The position numbers and the translations under genes were made by a program. From Actinomycetota bacterium (GTDB taxonomy: Bacteria; Actinomycetota; Actinomycetes; S36-B12; FW305-bin1), in assembly GCA_004297305.1 (NCBI GenBank), contig SCTR01000010.1, positions 277,921 through 341,920 on the forward strand: a stretch of 64,000 bases of DNA, in the 5' to 3' direction. The notes under the pieces were generated by a model. The model saw nothing but the letters and a program-made list of their open reading frames with translations, searched no databases and was not told where the DNA came from. This document shows, piece after piece, positions 54,858-64,000 of the stretch. The stretch's first letter is position 1. Each line of letters starts with the position of its first letter.

Positions 54858-55418
54858 CTACAGATAGGTACGGCGCGGGTGTACGGCGTGCGCGCCGGTC
54901 ACCCGGTCAAGGAACAGCAGACCTTCCAGATGATCGATCTCGTGCTGCACGGCGATCGCCTCGAACGCGTCCGTTCGAAGCGTCACCGGCTCTCCCGTCA
55001 CCGGCAGGACGCCGGAGACGGTGAGTCGCGTGGCCCGCCGCACGTCACCGGTGAAGTCCGGCACCGACAGACAGCCTTCGCGGCCCCGCTCCCGCCGGCT
55101 GGCCTCCTCGATCACCGGGTTGAGCAGCACCAGACGGCCATGGCAGCGACGGGTCTTGGGGTGATCCCGGACGTCCAGCGCAAACACCCGCAGGCCGACG
55201 CCGACCTGGTTGGCTGCCAGGCCGACACATCCCGCCGAGGCTGCCATCGTGGCCACGAGGTCGGCGCACAGCTGCACCACGACCGGATCGCCGGGATCCT
55301 CGACGAGCCGGCACGGTGCCGACAGCGGTGTTGCCGGCGCATGCAGGACAGAGCGGACCCGGCCGGGTGGCAGGGCAGCCAGCACGGGAGGCGCGGTGAC
55401 CTCGGATGGCTCGGTCAC
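54858..55418 (-). CDS. def: Peptide deformylase
   Basis: The 186-residue iron enzyme removes the N-formyl group from new proteins. All three motifs are visible: GLAANQ (66-71), EGCLS with Cys116, and HEIDH with His159, Glu160 and His163. It lies four bases after an ACT-domain gene in the same direction, and tRNA-Leu is just downstream. The protein starts at ATG 55418. Confidence 0.95.
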   Translation of the reverse strand: MTEPSEVTAPPVLAALPPGRVRSVLHAPATPLSAPCRLVEDPGDPVVVQLCADLVATMAASAGCVGLAANQVGVGLRVFALDVRDHPKTRRCHGRLVLLNPVIEEASRRERGREGCLSVPDFTGDVRRATRLTVSGVLPVTGEPVTLRTDAFEAIAVQHEIDHLEGLLFLDRVTGAHAVHPRRTYL

Positions 55419-55421
55419 CAG

Positions 55422-55934
55422 CTACAGGACGTCAGACTCGGCCGGGCGCAGCGAGACCTCGACCCCCAGGTCGTGGGCGACCGCGGCCAGCCGGCTGGAC
55501 AGTTCCCCGCGGTCGACGTCGCCGGGCAGTTCCACCTCCGCGACGATCAGATACAGGTCGGCACCCAACCGGGTCGTCAGGTCGGTGACGTTGCCCCCCA
55601 TGTCGGCCAGGACCCGCATGACCGCCGACACGATCCCCGGACGGTCCGATCCGTGCACCGACACCAGCCAGCCGTTCTCCGGCCGCTGCGACAACTCCTC
55701 GTCCGGGACGGGCAGCACCGAGACGACCAGGCCCTCACCGCCGAGGAACGCCAGACGCTGCTGCACGGCAGCCACGTCCGCATCGACGTCGGCGACGAGC
55801 GTCCACGCGAAATGCCCGCGCAGCAACGTCATCGACGAGTCCTCGATGTTGCCGCCCAGTTCGGCCAGCACCCCAGTCACGTCGGCGATGATGCCCCGCC
55901 GGTCGTGACCGACGACGGTGACCGCGATGCTCAT
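55422..55934 (-). CDS. Two-ACT-domain protein (GcvR-like)
   Basis: The 170-residue protein consists of two ACT domains: residues 3-75 (VTVVGHDRRGIIADVTGVLA) and 88-165 (VSVHGSDRPGIVSAVMRVLA), each with the G-x-x-x-x-x-G ligand loop. Tandem ACT proteins like GcvR sense glycine or another amino acid. No glycine cleavage gene is nearby. It is translated just ahead of def, with three bases between. Confidence 0.85.
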   Translation of the reverse strand: MSIAVTVVGHDRRGIIADVTGVLAELGGNIEDSSMTLLRGHFAWTLVADVDADVAAVQQRLAFLGGEGLVVSVLPVPDEELSQRPENGWLVSVHGSDRPGIVSAVMRVLADMGGNVTDLTTRLGADLYLIVAEVELPGDVDRGELSSRLAAVAHDLGVEVSLRPAESDVL

Positions 55935-55943
55935 GGCGCCAGC

Positions 55944-57386
55944 CTAGCCGCGGCCGCCGTCCCCGCCGCGCGGCGAGCCGGTCCCCGGCGACGCCGTCCT
56001 CGCCGCGTCCGTGAAGGACTTCCCCGGTTCGTGCATGGGCCACAGCGAGGTCACGTCGCGTTGGAACAGCAGGGCGATGGTCCAGTCCAGCACCACCGCG
56101 ACCTTGCGCTGCAGGGTAGGAACCCGGCTCATGTGGTACGTGCGATGCGCGAACCACGCTGGGAAACCCTTGAGTTTGATTCCGTAGACCTGCGCCACGC
56201 CTTTGTACAGCCCGAGCGAGGCCACGGAACCGGCGTAGCGGTGCTCGTAGTCCCGCGACGGGAATCCCCGCATCGACGAGATGATGTTGTCGGCCAGCAC
56301 GGTCGCCTGGCGAACCGCGTGCTGGGCCGACGGCGAACAGAACTCCCCGGGTTTGGTGAGATCGGGTACGGCACAGCAGTCGCCCGCGCCGAAGGCGTCG
56401 CTGATCCCGTCGACCCGCAGGTCCGCGGTGCACCGAACCCGGCCGCGGGCATCCAGCGGGAGGTCGGTGTCGGCCAGCATCGGGTTGGGTTTGACCCCGG
56501 CGGTCCAGACGAGGGTGTCCGAATGCACCCGCTGGCCGTCGGACAGCACGATCTCGCGATCGACCGCAGACTCCAGCCGGGTACCGAGTCGTACGTCGAT
56601 TCCCCGCGCACGCAGCTGGGCGAGGGCGTACCGCCCCATGTCGGGGCCCACCTCGGGCAGGATCCGATCGGAAGCCTCGACCAGGACGAACCGAAGGTCT
56701 GCGGCAGACACATTGCGGTAGAACCGAGTTGCGTATCGGGCCAAGTCTTCGATCTCGCCGAGGGCCTCGACGCCGGCGTACCCCCCGCCGACGAAGACGA
56801 AGGTCGTGTTGCATTCACGAACGAGCGGATCGGTTGCGGTCTCGGCGATATCGAGGCATTCGATCACCCTGTTGCGTAATGCGATCGCCTCCTCGACGTT
56901 CTTGAATCCGATGCCGTTCTCCGCCAACCCGGCGATGGGAAGCGTCCGCGGCACCGATCCGACGGCGATGACCAGGATGTCGTAGTCGACCTGCTGCGGA
57001 TCGCCCTGCAGCGGCTTCAGCCAGGCAGTGCGGCGGGCATGATCGATCTTCGTCACCCACGCGGACACGATCGTGGTGCGGCGCAAGGTCTTTCGTAGCG
57101 GGACGACGGTGTGGCGTGGCTGGATCGAGCCGGCGGCTGCTTCCGGCAGGAAAGGCTGGTAGGTCATGTACGGGCGCGGGTCGACGACGGTGACCACCGC
57201 CTCGTCCGGCCGGAGCTTGCGTTGCAGCCGCAGGGCTGTGTAGAGGCCGACGTATCCGCCGCCCACGATCAGGATGCGCCGCGGCGGCCCGTCCGGATAC
57301 CTGGCCGAGTCATCGGCCACCGCGGTGCGCCGAATCGGTGCATGGTCCGGGTCGCGATGGTGCGCTGCGCTGCTCGGGTCTGCCAC
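55944..57386 (-). CDS. ndh: NADH dehydrogenase, type II
   Basis: The 480-residue flavoprotein oxidises NADH and reduces quinone without pumping protons. FAD motif VGGGYVGLYT (about 41-50), NADH motif FVFVGGGYAGVEALGE and a VFGAGD-like FGAGDCCAVPDL are present. The C-terminal region (VAVVLDWTIALLFQRDVTSLW) is the membrane-binding part. The GTG at 57386 follows GGGAGG. The neighbour upstream is a uracil-DNA glycosylase. Confidence 0.93.
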   Translation of the reverse strand: MADPSSAAHHRDPDHAPIRRTAVADDSARYPDGPPRRILIVGGGYVGLYTALRLQRKLRPDEAVVTVVDPRPYMTYQPFLPEAAAGSIQPRHTVVPLRKTLRRTTIVSAWVTKIDHARRTAWLKPLQGDPQQVDYDILVIAVGSVPRTLPIAGLAENGIGFKNVEEAIALRNRVIECLDIAETATDPLVRECNTTFVFVGGGYAGVEALGEIEDLARYATRFYRNVSAADLRFVLVEASDRILPEVGPDMGRYALAQLRARGIDVRLGTRLESAVDREIVLSDGQRVHSDTLVWTAGVKPNPMLADTDLPLDARGRVRCTADLRVDGISDAFGAGDCCAVPDLTKPGEFCSPSAQHAVRQATVLADNIISSMRGFPSRDYEHRYAGSVASLGLYKGVAQVYGIKLKGFPAWFAHRTYHMSRVPTLQRKVAVVLDWTIALLFQRDVTSLWPMHEPGKSFTDAARTASPGTGSPRGGDGGRG

Positions 57387-57455
57387 GGATGCCTCCCTGG
57401 CTCGTGGTCCCCCGCCGCCGGGGGCTGGGCGCGCCGCCTGCTCGACGCCGACAGC

Positions 57456-58244
57456 CTAATCAGCTGGCGGCGGACCGGCCCGGCCAGCGAGCCGGGCTGC
57501 TCGGCCGAGGACGTCGTCGAGCATGTCGGCGGTCAGCCTGCCGGTGAAGGTGTTCTGCTGGCTTGGATGGTACGAGCCGAGCACAGTCAGCCCGCCCGGC
57601 TTGGCCAAGTCGACCGCCGCACCGTGCCCGAATGCCGGCCGGGGCGAGGGAATCTCCAGACCCGCGCGGCGCAGCGCGGCAAGACTGGCGTCCCACGCGA
57701 ACCGGCCGAGCGCGACAACGGCGCGCAGGCCGGCGAGGACGAACTCCAGTTCGGTGTCCAGCCACGGGGCGCAGGTATCGCGTTCGGCCGGCGTGGGCTT
57801 GTTCGCCGGGGGCGCGCAACGAACGGCGGCAACCATCCGGACGCCGAACAACTGCTGCCCGTCGCCGGCTGACACCGAGGTGGGAATCGACGCGAGACCG
57901 ACTCGGTGCAACGACGCGAACAACCAGTCACCGCTGCGGTCGCCGGTGAAGATCCGCCCGGTCCGGTTGCCGCCGTGCGCCGCGGGCGCCAGGCCGACGA
58001 CGAGGATCCGCGGTTGCGCGTCCCCCCAGCCCGGGACGGGCCGGCCCCAGTACGACTCCGCCGCGAATGCCCGCCGCCGGGTCCGTGCCACCTCCTCGCG
58101 CCAGCCGACGAGGCGCGGGCACGCTCGGCACACGCTCACCCGGGCGTCCAGTACGGCGAGGCCTCCCGCCGACGCGGCCAGCCGACGTACCGCGTCAGCG
58201 TCGTGCGCCACCTCGTCGTCGGCTACTTCAGGGACCGACGGCAC
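57456..58244 (-). CDS. Uracil-DNA glycosylase, family 5 (UdgB-like)
   Basis: The 262-residue protein has the [4Fe-4S] cysteines of families 4 and 5 (Cys39, Cys42, Cys143 and Cys158), motif 1 [20 protein letters not shown] (no catalytic Asp, as in family 5) and motif 2 [12 protein letters not shown]. It removes uracil, hypoxanthine or xanthine from DNA, useful in a GC-rich genome with many deaminated cytosines. The start is ATG 58244. The next gene, an MFS transporter, is divergent. Confidence 0.92.
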   Translation of the reverse strand: MPSVPEVADDEVAHDADAVRRLAASAGGLAVLDARVSVCRACPRLVGWREEVARTRRRAFAAESYWGRPVPGWGDAQPRILVVGLAPAAHGGNRTGRIFTGDRSGDWLFASLHRVGLASIPTSVSAGDGQQLFGVRMVAAVRCAPPANKPTPAERDTCAPWLDTELEFVLAGLRAVVALGRFAWDASLAALRRAGLEIPSPRPAFGHGAAVDLAKPGGLTVLGSYHPSQQNTFTGRLTADMLDDVLGRAARLAGRAGPPPAD

Positions 58245-58315
58245 ATGCCGAGCCTAGGCGCGGCCTCGCCGCCGCCGCCCGCGGCGCGGCCGCGGTCGTG
58301 ACTACGCTCCCCTCA

Positions 58316-59566
58316 ATGGCCACGAGGCGGGAAGGCGACCAGCGTGCCCGCGTCGCGGTCCTGGCGCTGGGGACCTTCGCCCTGGGGACGGAGATCTTCG
58401 CCGTCTCGGCGATCCTGCCGCTCATCGCGGCCGGCCTCGACGTATCGGTACCGACCGCCGGGCTCGTCGTCGCCGCGTCGTCGCTGCTGTACGCGCTGGC
58501 CGCACCCCTTCTCGGCGCGCTCACCCGCGGCTACGAGCGACGCCGGGTGCTGCTGGGCGGGCTCACGGTCTTCGTCGCGGGCTCGACGGCTGCCGCCTTC
58601 GCCCCGACGCTGGTCGTGCTCATCGTGCTGCGCTGTGTGGCCGTTCTCGGCGCAGCGACGTACACCCCGACCGCGTATGTGACCGCGGTGGCGCTCAGCC
58701 CGCCGCAGCGGCGGGGCCGTGCCCTGTCCTGGGTCCTGGGCGGCATCGTCAGTGCTTCGCTGGTGGGCGTCCCGCTGGCCACCGTGCTGGCCCGGACCGT
58801 CGGGTTCCGCAGCGTCTTCGTCCTGGTCGCCGGGCTGGCAGCGCTGGCCATCGTCGCTGTGGTCCTCGTCGTCCCGCGCGTGGCACCGCTGCCGGTCCAC
58901 AGCCAGGCCGGGCGTTTCCAGGCCGCACGCGACCGCCGGGTCCTCCTCGTCGTCTTCGTCTCGTTGCTCGCGTCGACGGCGACCAACCTCGTGTACACCT
59001 ACGTCGCACCGATCACCGAGCACGCGTTCGGTGCGATCGGTGCCGGCCTGACCCTGGTCGTGTTCGTGTACGGCGTCTTCAGCACGGTCGGGACGTTCGC
59101 CTCCGGCTCCCTCGTCGATCGGTTCGGGGCCGGCCCGGTCCTCCTCATCGGCTTCGTCATGCTCGGGGTCAGCGTCGTGGTGCTTCCCGTCGCCGGGTCG
59201 TGGGCGGTCGGACTGGTCTGCGTCGCCTGCTGGGCGGCCTTCGGCAGCATGGTCATTCCCGCGCAGCAGACCCGGTTGCTGGATGCGGCGGGTCCCGCCG
59301 GCGGCGGTTTCGCCATGGGCCTCAACAGCTCCGGCCTCTACCTGGGCGCCGCGGTGGCGGCTGCCACCGGCGCGGCGTTGCTCAGCCTCAGCGGTACGCC
59401 GGCGATCGGCCTGGCCGCCGGGACCATGTCGGCGCTCGGCCTGGCGATCGTCACCGTGCCGATGATGAGCCGACGCGCCCGACGGTCCGGTACGGCAGAT
59501 GCGTTGCCAGGCAGGGCATCGCCGCTGGTCGACGCGGACCGGGAGGCCCCACCCGCCGGCGGCTAG
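58316..59566 (+). CDS. MFS transporter, DHA1 family
   Basis: The 416-residue protein has 12 helices with the DHA1 pattern: FALGTEIFAVSAILPLIAAG, SLLYALAAPLLGALT, motif A-like YERRRVLLGG and a PTAYVTAVALSPPQRRG loop. It resembles AraJ/YdhP-type sugar or drug exporters. The start is ATG 58316. Its stop TAG (59564-59566) and the stop of ppx on the other strand share the palindrome CTAG. Confidence 0.9.
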   Translation: MATRREGDQRARVAVLALGTFALGTEIFAVSAILPLIAAGLDVSVPTAGLVVAASSLLYALAAPLLGALTRGYERRRVLLGGLTVFVAGSTAAAFAPTLVVLIVLRCVAVLGAATYTPTAYVTAVALSPPQRRGRALSWVLGGIVSASLVGVPLATVLARTVGFRSVFVLVAGLAALAIVAVVLVVPRVAPLPVHSQAGRFQAARDRRVLLVVFVSLLASTATNLVYTYVAPITEHAFGAIGAGLTLVVFVYGVFSTVGTFASGSLVDRFGAGPVLLIGFVMLGVSVVVLPVAGSWAVGLVCVACWAAFGSMVIPAQQTRLLDAAGPAGGGFAMGLNSSGLYLGAAVAAATGAALLSLSGTPAIGLAAGTMSALGLAIVTVPMMSRRARRSGTADALPGRASPLVDADREAPPAGG

Positions 59567-60483
59567 CCGGGGACGAGGGACAGGGCGATGCCGTCGAGGA
59601 TGTCGCGCTCGCTGACCAGCACCTCCGGCAGTCCGGTCAGCTCGAGGATGCGCTGCAACACCAGGGATCCGGCGCCGATGACGTCGACGCGGCCCGGATG
59701 CATCACCGGTAGGGCGGCCCGCTGCGAGCGCGTCATGGCGAGCAACTGGGCGGTCACCGTACGGACCTGATCGGCCGGGATACGACTGCCGTGGATCGCG
59801 GTGGGGTCGTACTGCGGCAGCCCGAGCGCCAGCGCGGCGACGGTGGTGACGCTGCCGGCGAGCCCGACCAGGGTGCGAGCCTGGTCGAACGGCACGACAG
59901 CGCCGGCCTCGCCGATCGCCGCGTCGATGTCCGCCTGCGCGGTGCGTAGCTGCTGCGGGGTGGGCGGGTCGTCGTGCAGGTGCCGCTCGGTCATCCGGAC
60001 GCAGCCGACGTCGACGCTGTGGGCCGCCTGCGGGCCGGTCGTGCCCAGCACGAATTCCGTTGAGCCGCCGCCGATGTCGACGACGAGGTACGGCAGCTCC
60101 GCCCCCCTCAGGCCGCCTGTAGCCCCGGCGAAGGACAACGTCGCCTCGACCGCGCCGCTGACGACTTCCGGCTCGACGCCGATCCGGGCTCGGACGCCCG
60201 CGACGAAGGCGTCCCGGTTGCGGGCGTCACGGCTGGCACTGGTCGCGACGAACCGCACTGCGGTGGCCCGGGTCGCGGCGATCACCGCGGCGTAGTCGTC
60301 GCAGGCGGCCAGCGTCCGCGCCAACGCGGCGTCGGAGATCAGGCCGGTGCGGTCGATGCCCTCGCCCAACCGCACGACCTCCATGCGCCGCTCGACGTCG
60401 ATGACCGCCCCCGCTCCCGGCTCCACGTCGGCGACGAGCAACCTGATCGAGTTCGTCCCACAGTCGATCGCAGCGACCCTCAC
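59563..60483 (-). CDS. ppx: Ppx/GppA exopolyphosphatase-family protein
   Basis: The 306-residue protein has the ASKHA phosphate-1 motif VAAIDCGTNSIRL at its N-terminus, then a GGGSTEF motif (VVDIGGGSTEF, about 135) and LAGSVTTVAAL. This short form without the C-terminal HD domain is the type found beside eno in actinobacteria. It hydrolyses polyphosphate or pppGpp. The GTG at 60483 overlaps the stop of the DUF501 gene as GTGA, so the genes are translated in series. Confidence 0.92.
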   Translation of the reverse strand: MRVAAIDCGTNSIRLLVADVEPGAGAVIDVERRMEVVRLGEGIDRTGLISDAALARTLAACDDYAAVIAATRATAVRFVATSASRDARNRDAFVAGVRARIGVEPEVVSGAVEATLSFAGATGGLRGAELPYLVVDIGGGSTEFVLGTTGPQAAHSVDVGCVRMTERHLHDDPPTPQQLRTAQADIDAAIGEAGAVVPFDQARTLVGLAGSVTTVAALALGLPQYDPTAIHGSRIPADQVRTVTAQLLAMTRSQRAALPVMHPGRVDVIGAGSLVLQRILELTGLPEVLVSERDILDGIALSLVPG

Positions 60484-61007
60484 TCCGCCTGCTCCGCCGC
60501 GTCCTGGGCGGCCGCCGCGTCGACGCACGGACCGCCGTCCCCCCAGGGGTCGAGCATCGCCAGGGCCAGGTCTCCCACCGGATTCACCCCGCGCCCGCGG
60601 GCCAGGGAGTGCCCGACCAGCGCGTGCAGGCACTTCACGCGCGCCGGCATGCCCCCGGCCGAGGTCCCGGCGATCTCCGGCACGTCGTCGAGGTCGGCAC
60701 GCGCCCGCAGATAGTCCTCGTGCGCCGCGCGATAGCCCGCGGCCAGGACCGGATCGTCGGACAACCGGTCCTGCAGCTCACGCATCACGCCCGCCCCTTC
60801 GACGGTCCCCACCGCGGCAACCGCGCGCGGGCACGTCAGGTAGTAGGTCGTCGGGAACGGGGTGCCGTCCGGGAGCCGGGGCGAGGTCTGCACCACGTCG
60901 GGCAGGCCGCAGGAGCACCGGTGCGCGACGCCGACGACCCCGCGCGCCGGCCGGCCGAGTTGGGCGCTGACGACCGCCAGGTCGTGCGGGTCGAGCGGCA
61001 TCGTCAT
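60480..61007 (-). CDS. DUF501 protein
   Basis: The 175-residue protein has the DUF501 opening VVSAQLGRPARGVVGVAHRC, two cysteine pairs (CSCG, LTCPRA) that may bind a metal, and a GMPARVKCLHALVGHSLARG block near residue 125. The His and Cys there are conserved in the family. It is transcribed with eno, an FtsB-like gene and ppx and overlaps both neighbours by four bases. The function is unknown. Confidence 0.9.
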   Translation of the reverse strand: MTMPLDPHDLAVVSAQLGRPARGVVGVAHRCSCGLPDVVQTSPRLPDGTPFPTTYYLTCPRAVAAVGTVEGAGVMRELQDRLSDDPVLAAGYRAAHEDYLRARADLDDVPEIAGTSAGGMPARVKCLHALVGHSLARGRGVNPVGDLALAMLDPWGDGGPCVDAAAAQDAAEQAE

Positions 61008-61450
61008 CGGGGTGCGTCGGGACGCACCGGCGGCTTGACCGTCGGCGACGGCGTGACTGCCGGCTGCTCGCCGGCCGCCCGCTTGGCGCTGTCCCACAGG
61101 GCCGCGTACCAGGGTCCGTCGGCCGACGTGACCGCAGCGCCCACCGTCGGGCTCGCAGCCGGCGTGACGACCTGCGGGTCCAGCACGACGTACCCCACCT
61201 CGCCGGGCTGCACGAAATGCAGCCGCTGCCGGGCCTGCGCCGCGACGTACGCCGGATCCGCCCATCGGGCCTGCTCGTGCTGCAGCGCGGCGACCCGATC
61301 GCGCTGCGCGCTCACCGCCGCGTCCAGCGCGGCGATCTCGTTGCGCTGCTCGACCCAGGACCGCACCGGCAGCGCGAGCAGCAACAACAAGGCCCCGGCG
61401 ACCAGTCCCAGGACCGCGGTCCGGCTGGTCAGGGTCGGACGGCGGCTCAC
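61004..61450 (-). CDS. FtsB/DivIC-family septum-formation protein
   Basis: The 148-residue protein has a short cytoplasmic tail, one membrane helix (about 12-32) and a coiled coil outside (NEIAALDAAVSAQRDRVAAL), then WADPAYVAAQARQRLHFVQPGE. This is the DivIC/FtsB layout. Such proteins bind FtsL and FtsQ in the divisome. A Pro/Thr-rich tail follows. It is translated from the same message as eno, 19 bases upstream, and DUF501. Confidence 0.9.
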   Translation of the reverse strand: MSRRPTLTSRTAVLGLVAGALLLLLALPVRSWVEQRNEIAALDAAVSAQRDRVAALQHEQARWADPAYVAAQARQRLHFVQPGEVGYVVLDPQVVTPAASPTVGAAVTSADGPWYAALWDSAKRAAGEQPAVTPSPTVKPPVRPDAPR

Positions 61451-61469
61451 TCGCCCGATGCTCGCACGG

Positions 61470-62861
<1,392 letters not shown>

Positions 62862-62877
62862 TCACCCTGGCCTCGTC

Positions 62878-63747
62878 ATGGCTGCTGCTGGCCCGCGCTT
62901 CGGCGAACCCGACGACCGCACGCCCGACCCGGGGCTGTTCGGTCCCGGCAGCGCGACCTGGGAACTGCACGGCGACCCCATCGCCCTCGTGGGCGGCCTG
63001 CGTGCGCTACTGCTGCAGGCGTTGCATCCACAGGTCATGGGCGGCTTCGTGACACGGTCGGACTATCGAGCGGACCCGTGGGGCCGGCTGGCGCGCACCG
63101 CGGAGTACGTCGGCACCGTGGCGTTCGGCACCACGACGGAGGCGCGGGCCGCCGGCGACGCCGTACGCCGCGTGCACCGCCGACTCGGGCTGGACGACCC
63201 GGCGTTGCTGATGTGGGTCCACGCCAGCCTCGTCGACTCGGCGCTGCAGGTCCACCGCCGGTCCGGTGCCGGCTTGCCGGCCGAACGGGCCGACGAGTAT
63301 GTCGCCGAACAGGTACGAGCCGCGACGCTGGTCGGGCTGCAGCCGGCGGATGTCCCTCGCACCGCGACGGAGCTGGCTGGCTACTTGGCCGCCGTTCGAC
63401 CGCAGTTGCAGGCGACCCCGGAAGCGCGAGAGGCCGCCCGCTTCCTGCTGCTGCCACCCATGCCGGCCCGGGTGAGGCTGCTGACTCCCGCAGCGCCTGC
63501 GTGGACCACCCTGGCGGCCACGGCATTCGCGACGCTGCCGGGCTGGGCGAAGCGGTTGTACGGCGGGTCGCTGCTCGGGCCGGCGCTGGGCGGGGTCACG
63601 CTGCCCTGGTCGATGATCGACGAGCTGCCGGGGACGGTCGCGGTTCGTGCGGTACGCGCCACCCTGGGCGCCCTGCCACCGAGCTGGCGAGTCGGGCCGA
63701 GACAGCGCGCGGCGCTGACTCGGCTGGGATTGCCCGCGGCCGCCTGA
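62878..63747 (+). CDS. DUF2236 oxygenase (MpaB/latex-clearing-like)
   Basis: The 289-residue protein has the family blocks GSATWELHGDPIALVGGLRA, LHPQVMGGFV, DPWGRLARTAEYVG and VRRVHRRLGLDDP. The His in LHPQ and in VRRVH are candidate haem or iron ligands. MpaB-type enzymes are mono- or dioxygenases in fungal and rubber metabolism, and many actinobacterial members are uncharacterised. The ATG at 62878 is divergent from eno, and 63 bases separate its end from ugd. Confidence 0.85.
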   Translation: MAAAGPRFGEPDDRTPDPGLFGPGSATWELHGDPIALVGGLRALLLQALHPQVMGGFVTRSDYRADPWGRLARTAEYVGTVAFGTTTEARAAGDAVRRVHRRLGLDDPALLMWVHASLVDSALQVHRRSGAGLPAERADEYVAEQVRAATLVGLQPADVPRTATELAGYLAAVRPQLQATPEAREAARFLLLPPMPARVRLLTPAAPAWTTLAATAFATLPGWAKRLYGGSLLGPALGGVTLPWSMIDELPGTVAVRAVRATLGALPPSWRVGPRQRAALTRLGLPAAA

Positions 63748-63810
63748 GCGCCCTCTACCCTGGTCAGTCCGCCGCCCGGACAGACCGCCGTACGAGACGG
63801 AGCCGCTGAC

Positions 63811-64000
63811 ATGTCGTTGCGTATTTCGGTGATTGGTACCGGGTATTTGGGTGCGGTGCATGCGGCGTGTTTGGCGGATTTGGGGTTCGAGGTGGTGGGG
63901 GTTGATGTTGATGCGGTGAAGGTGGCCGCGTTGGGGGAGGGGAAGGCGCCGTTCTTCGAGCCGGGTCTGGATGAGGTGTTGGGGCGGGCGTTGGGGTCGG
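63811..64000 (+). CDS. UDP-glucose/GDP-mannose 6-dehydrogenase, 5' part
   Basis: Sixty-three codons are visible. They begin with the NAD-binding loop ISVIGTGYLGAVHAACLADL, FEVVGVDVDAVKVAAL and FFEPGLDEVL, the start of a UDP-glucose 6-dehydrogenase-type enzyme (ugd), which makes UDP-glucuronate for polysaccharides. Codon use is strikingly different: 7 of 8 Leu codons are TTG, and only 5 of 63 codons end in C, whereas the neighbours favour C. The GTG/GGT-rich style points to a gene acquired from elsewhere or under special selection. The rest lies outside the window. Confidence 0.9.
   Translation, partial: MSLRISVIGTGYLGAVHAACLADLGFEVVGVDVDAVKVAALGEGKAPFFEPGLDEVLGRALGS

Overview
The window is a high-GC actinobacterial chromosome segment. 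The evidence is a mycothiol S-conjugate amidase (mca), a putative F420-dependent luciferase-like oxidoreductase, GTG starts throughout, many ATGA/GTGA gene overlaps, and actinobacterial families such as DUF6542, DUF4245, DUF4307, DUF501 and DUF3817. The core gene set (ychF, DUF6542, ispH, xseA/xseB, glpX with DUF4245, fumarase, phoH, isoprenyl transferase, DUF255 protein, mca, greA, metB, cbs, SGNH hydrolase, eno, ftsB-like, DUF501, ppx) is the set I know from the Rv1023-Rv1112 part of Mycobacterium tuberculosis, so the backbone is old. The extra class I fumarase, SoxR/QueA block, MarR/MFS pair and FIST gene are additions. The genus cannot be fixed from sequence alone.

Layout: 1-6063 holds ychF (partial), rmuC, a DUF6542 membrane protein, ispH and exonuclease VII. 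6099-8938 is a three-gene accessory operon (oxocamphor-hydrolase-like crotonase, F420-type oxidoreductase, SDR). 9107-14057 is central carbon metabolism: glpX and two unrelated fumarases side by side. 14178-20294 holds a secreted transglycosylase, PhoH2, isoprenyl transferase and a DUF255 thioredoxin-fold protein. 20269-23282 is a small decayed island. It has a frameshifted integrase start, a PD-(D/E)XK nuclease remnant, a convergent HigA-like/RelE-like pair and a second broken copy of the start of the DUF255 gene. 23283-26901 holds a DUF4429-DUF2510 protein and a divergent SoxR module (SDR-queA on one side, soxR-arfB on the other). 27172-36009 carries cspA, surf1, mca, greA, an ABC exporter, a bactofilin/SHOCT-like sensor pair and ilvA. 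36076-44419 has marR with its exporter, a FIST protein, an AAA+/VWA pair and another exporter. 44522-52961 covers sulfur amino acids (metB, cbs, msrA) and envelope glycosyltransferases, interrupted by a less GC-rich insert at 48007-50078. 53303-62750 has a BI-1 protein, tRNA-Leu(UAA), def, an ACT protein, NDH-2, a uracil-DNA glycosylase, an MFS exporter, ppx, DUF501, an FtsB-like protein and eno. The window ends in a DUF2236 oxygenase and the first 190 bases of ugd, whose codon use is unlike everything before it.

The best candidates for something new are four. The first is the decayed island with its duplicated DUF255 start and tail-to-tail toxin/antitoxin-like genes. The second is the SoxR promoter that appears to place a tRNA-modification-type enzyme and a ribosome-rescue factor under one redox switch. 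The third is the set of unrelated short tandem repeats that fill the gaps behind genes. The fourth is the atypical codon use at the start of ugd. No intact transposase, complete integrase, CRISPR array, rRNA or plasmid/phage replication gene was seen.
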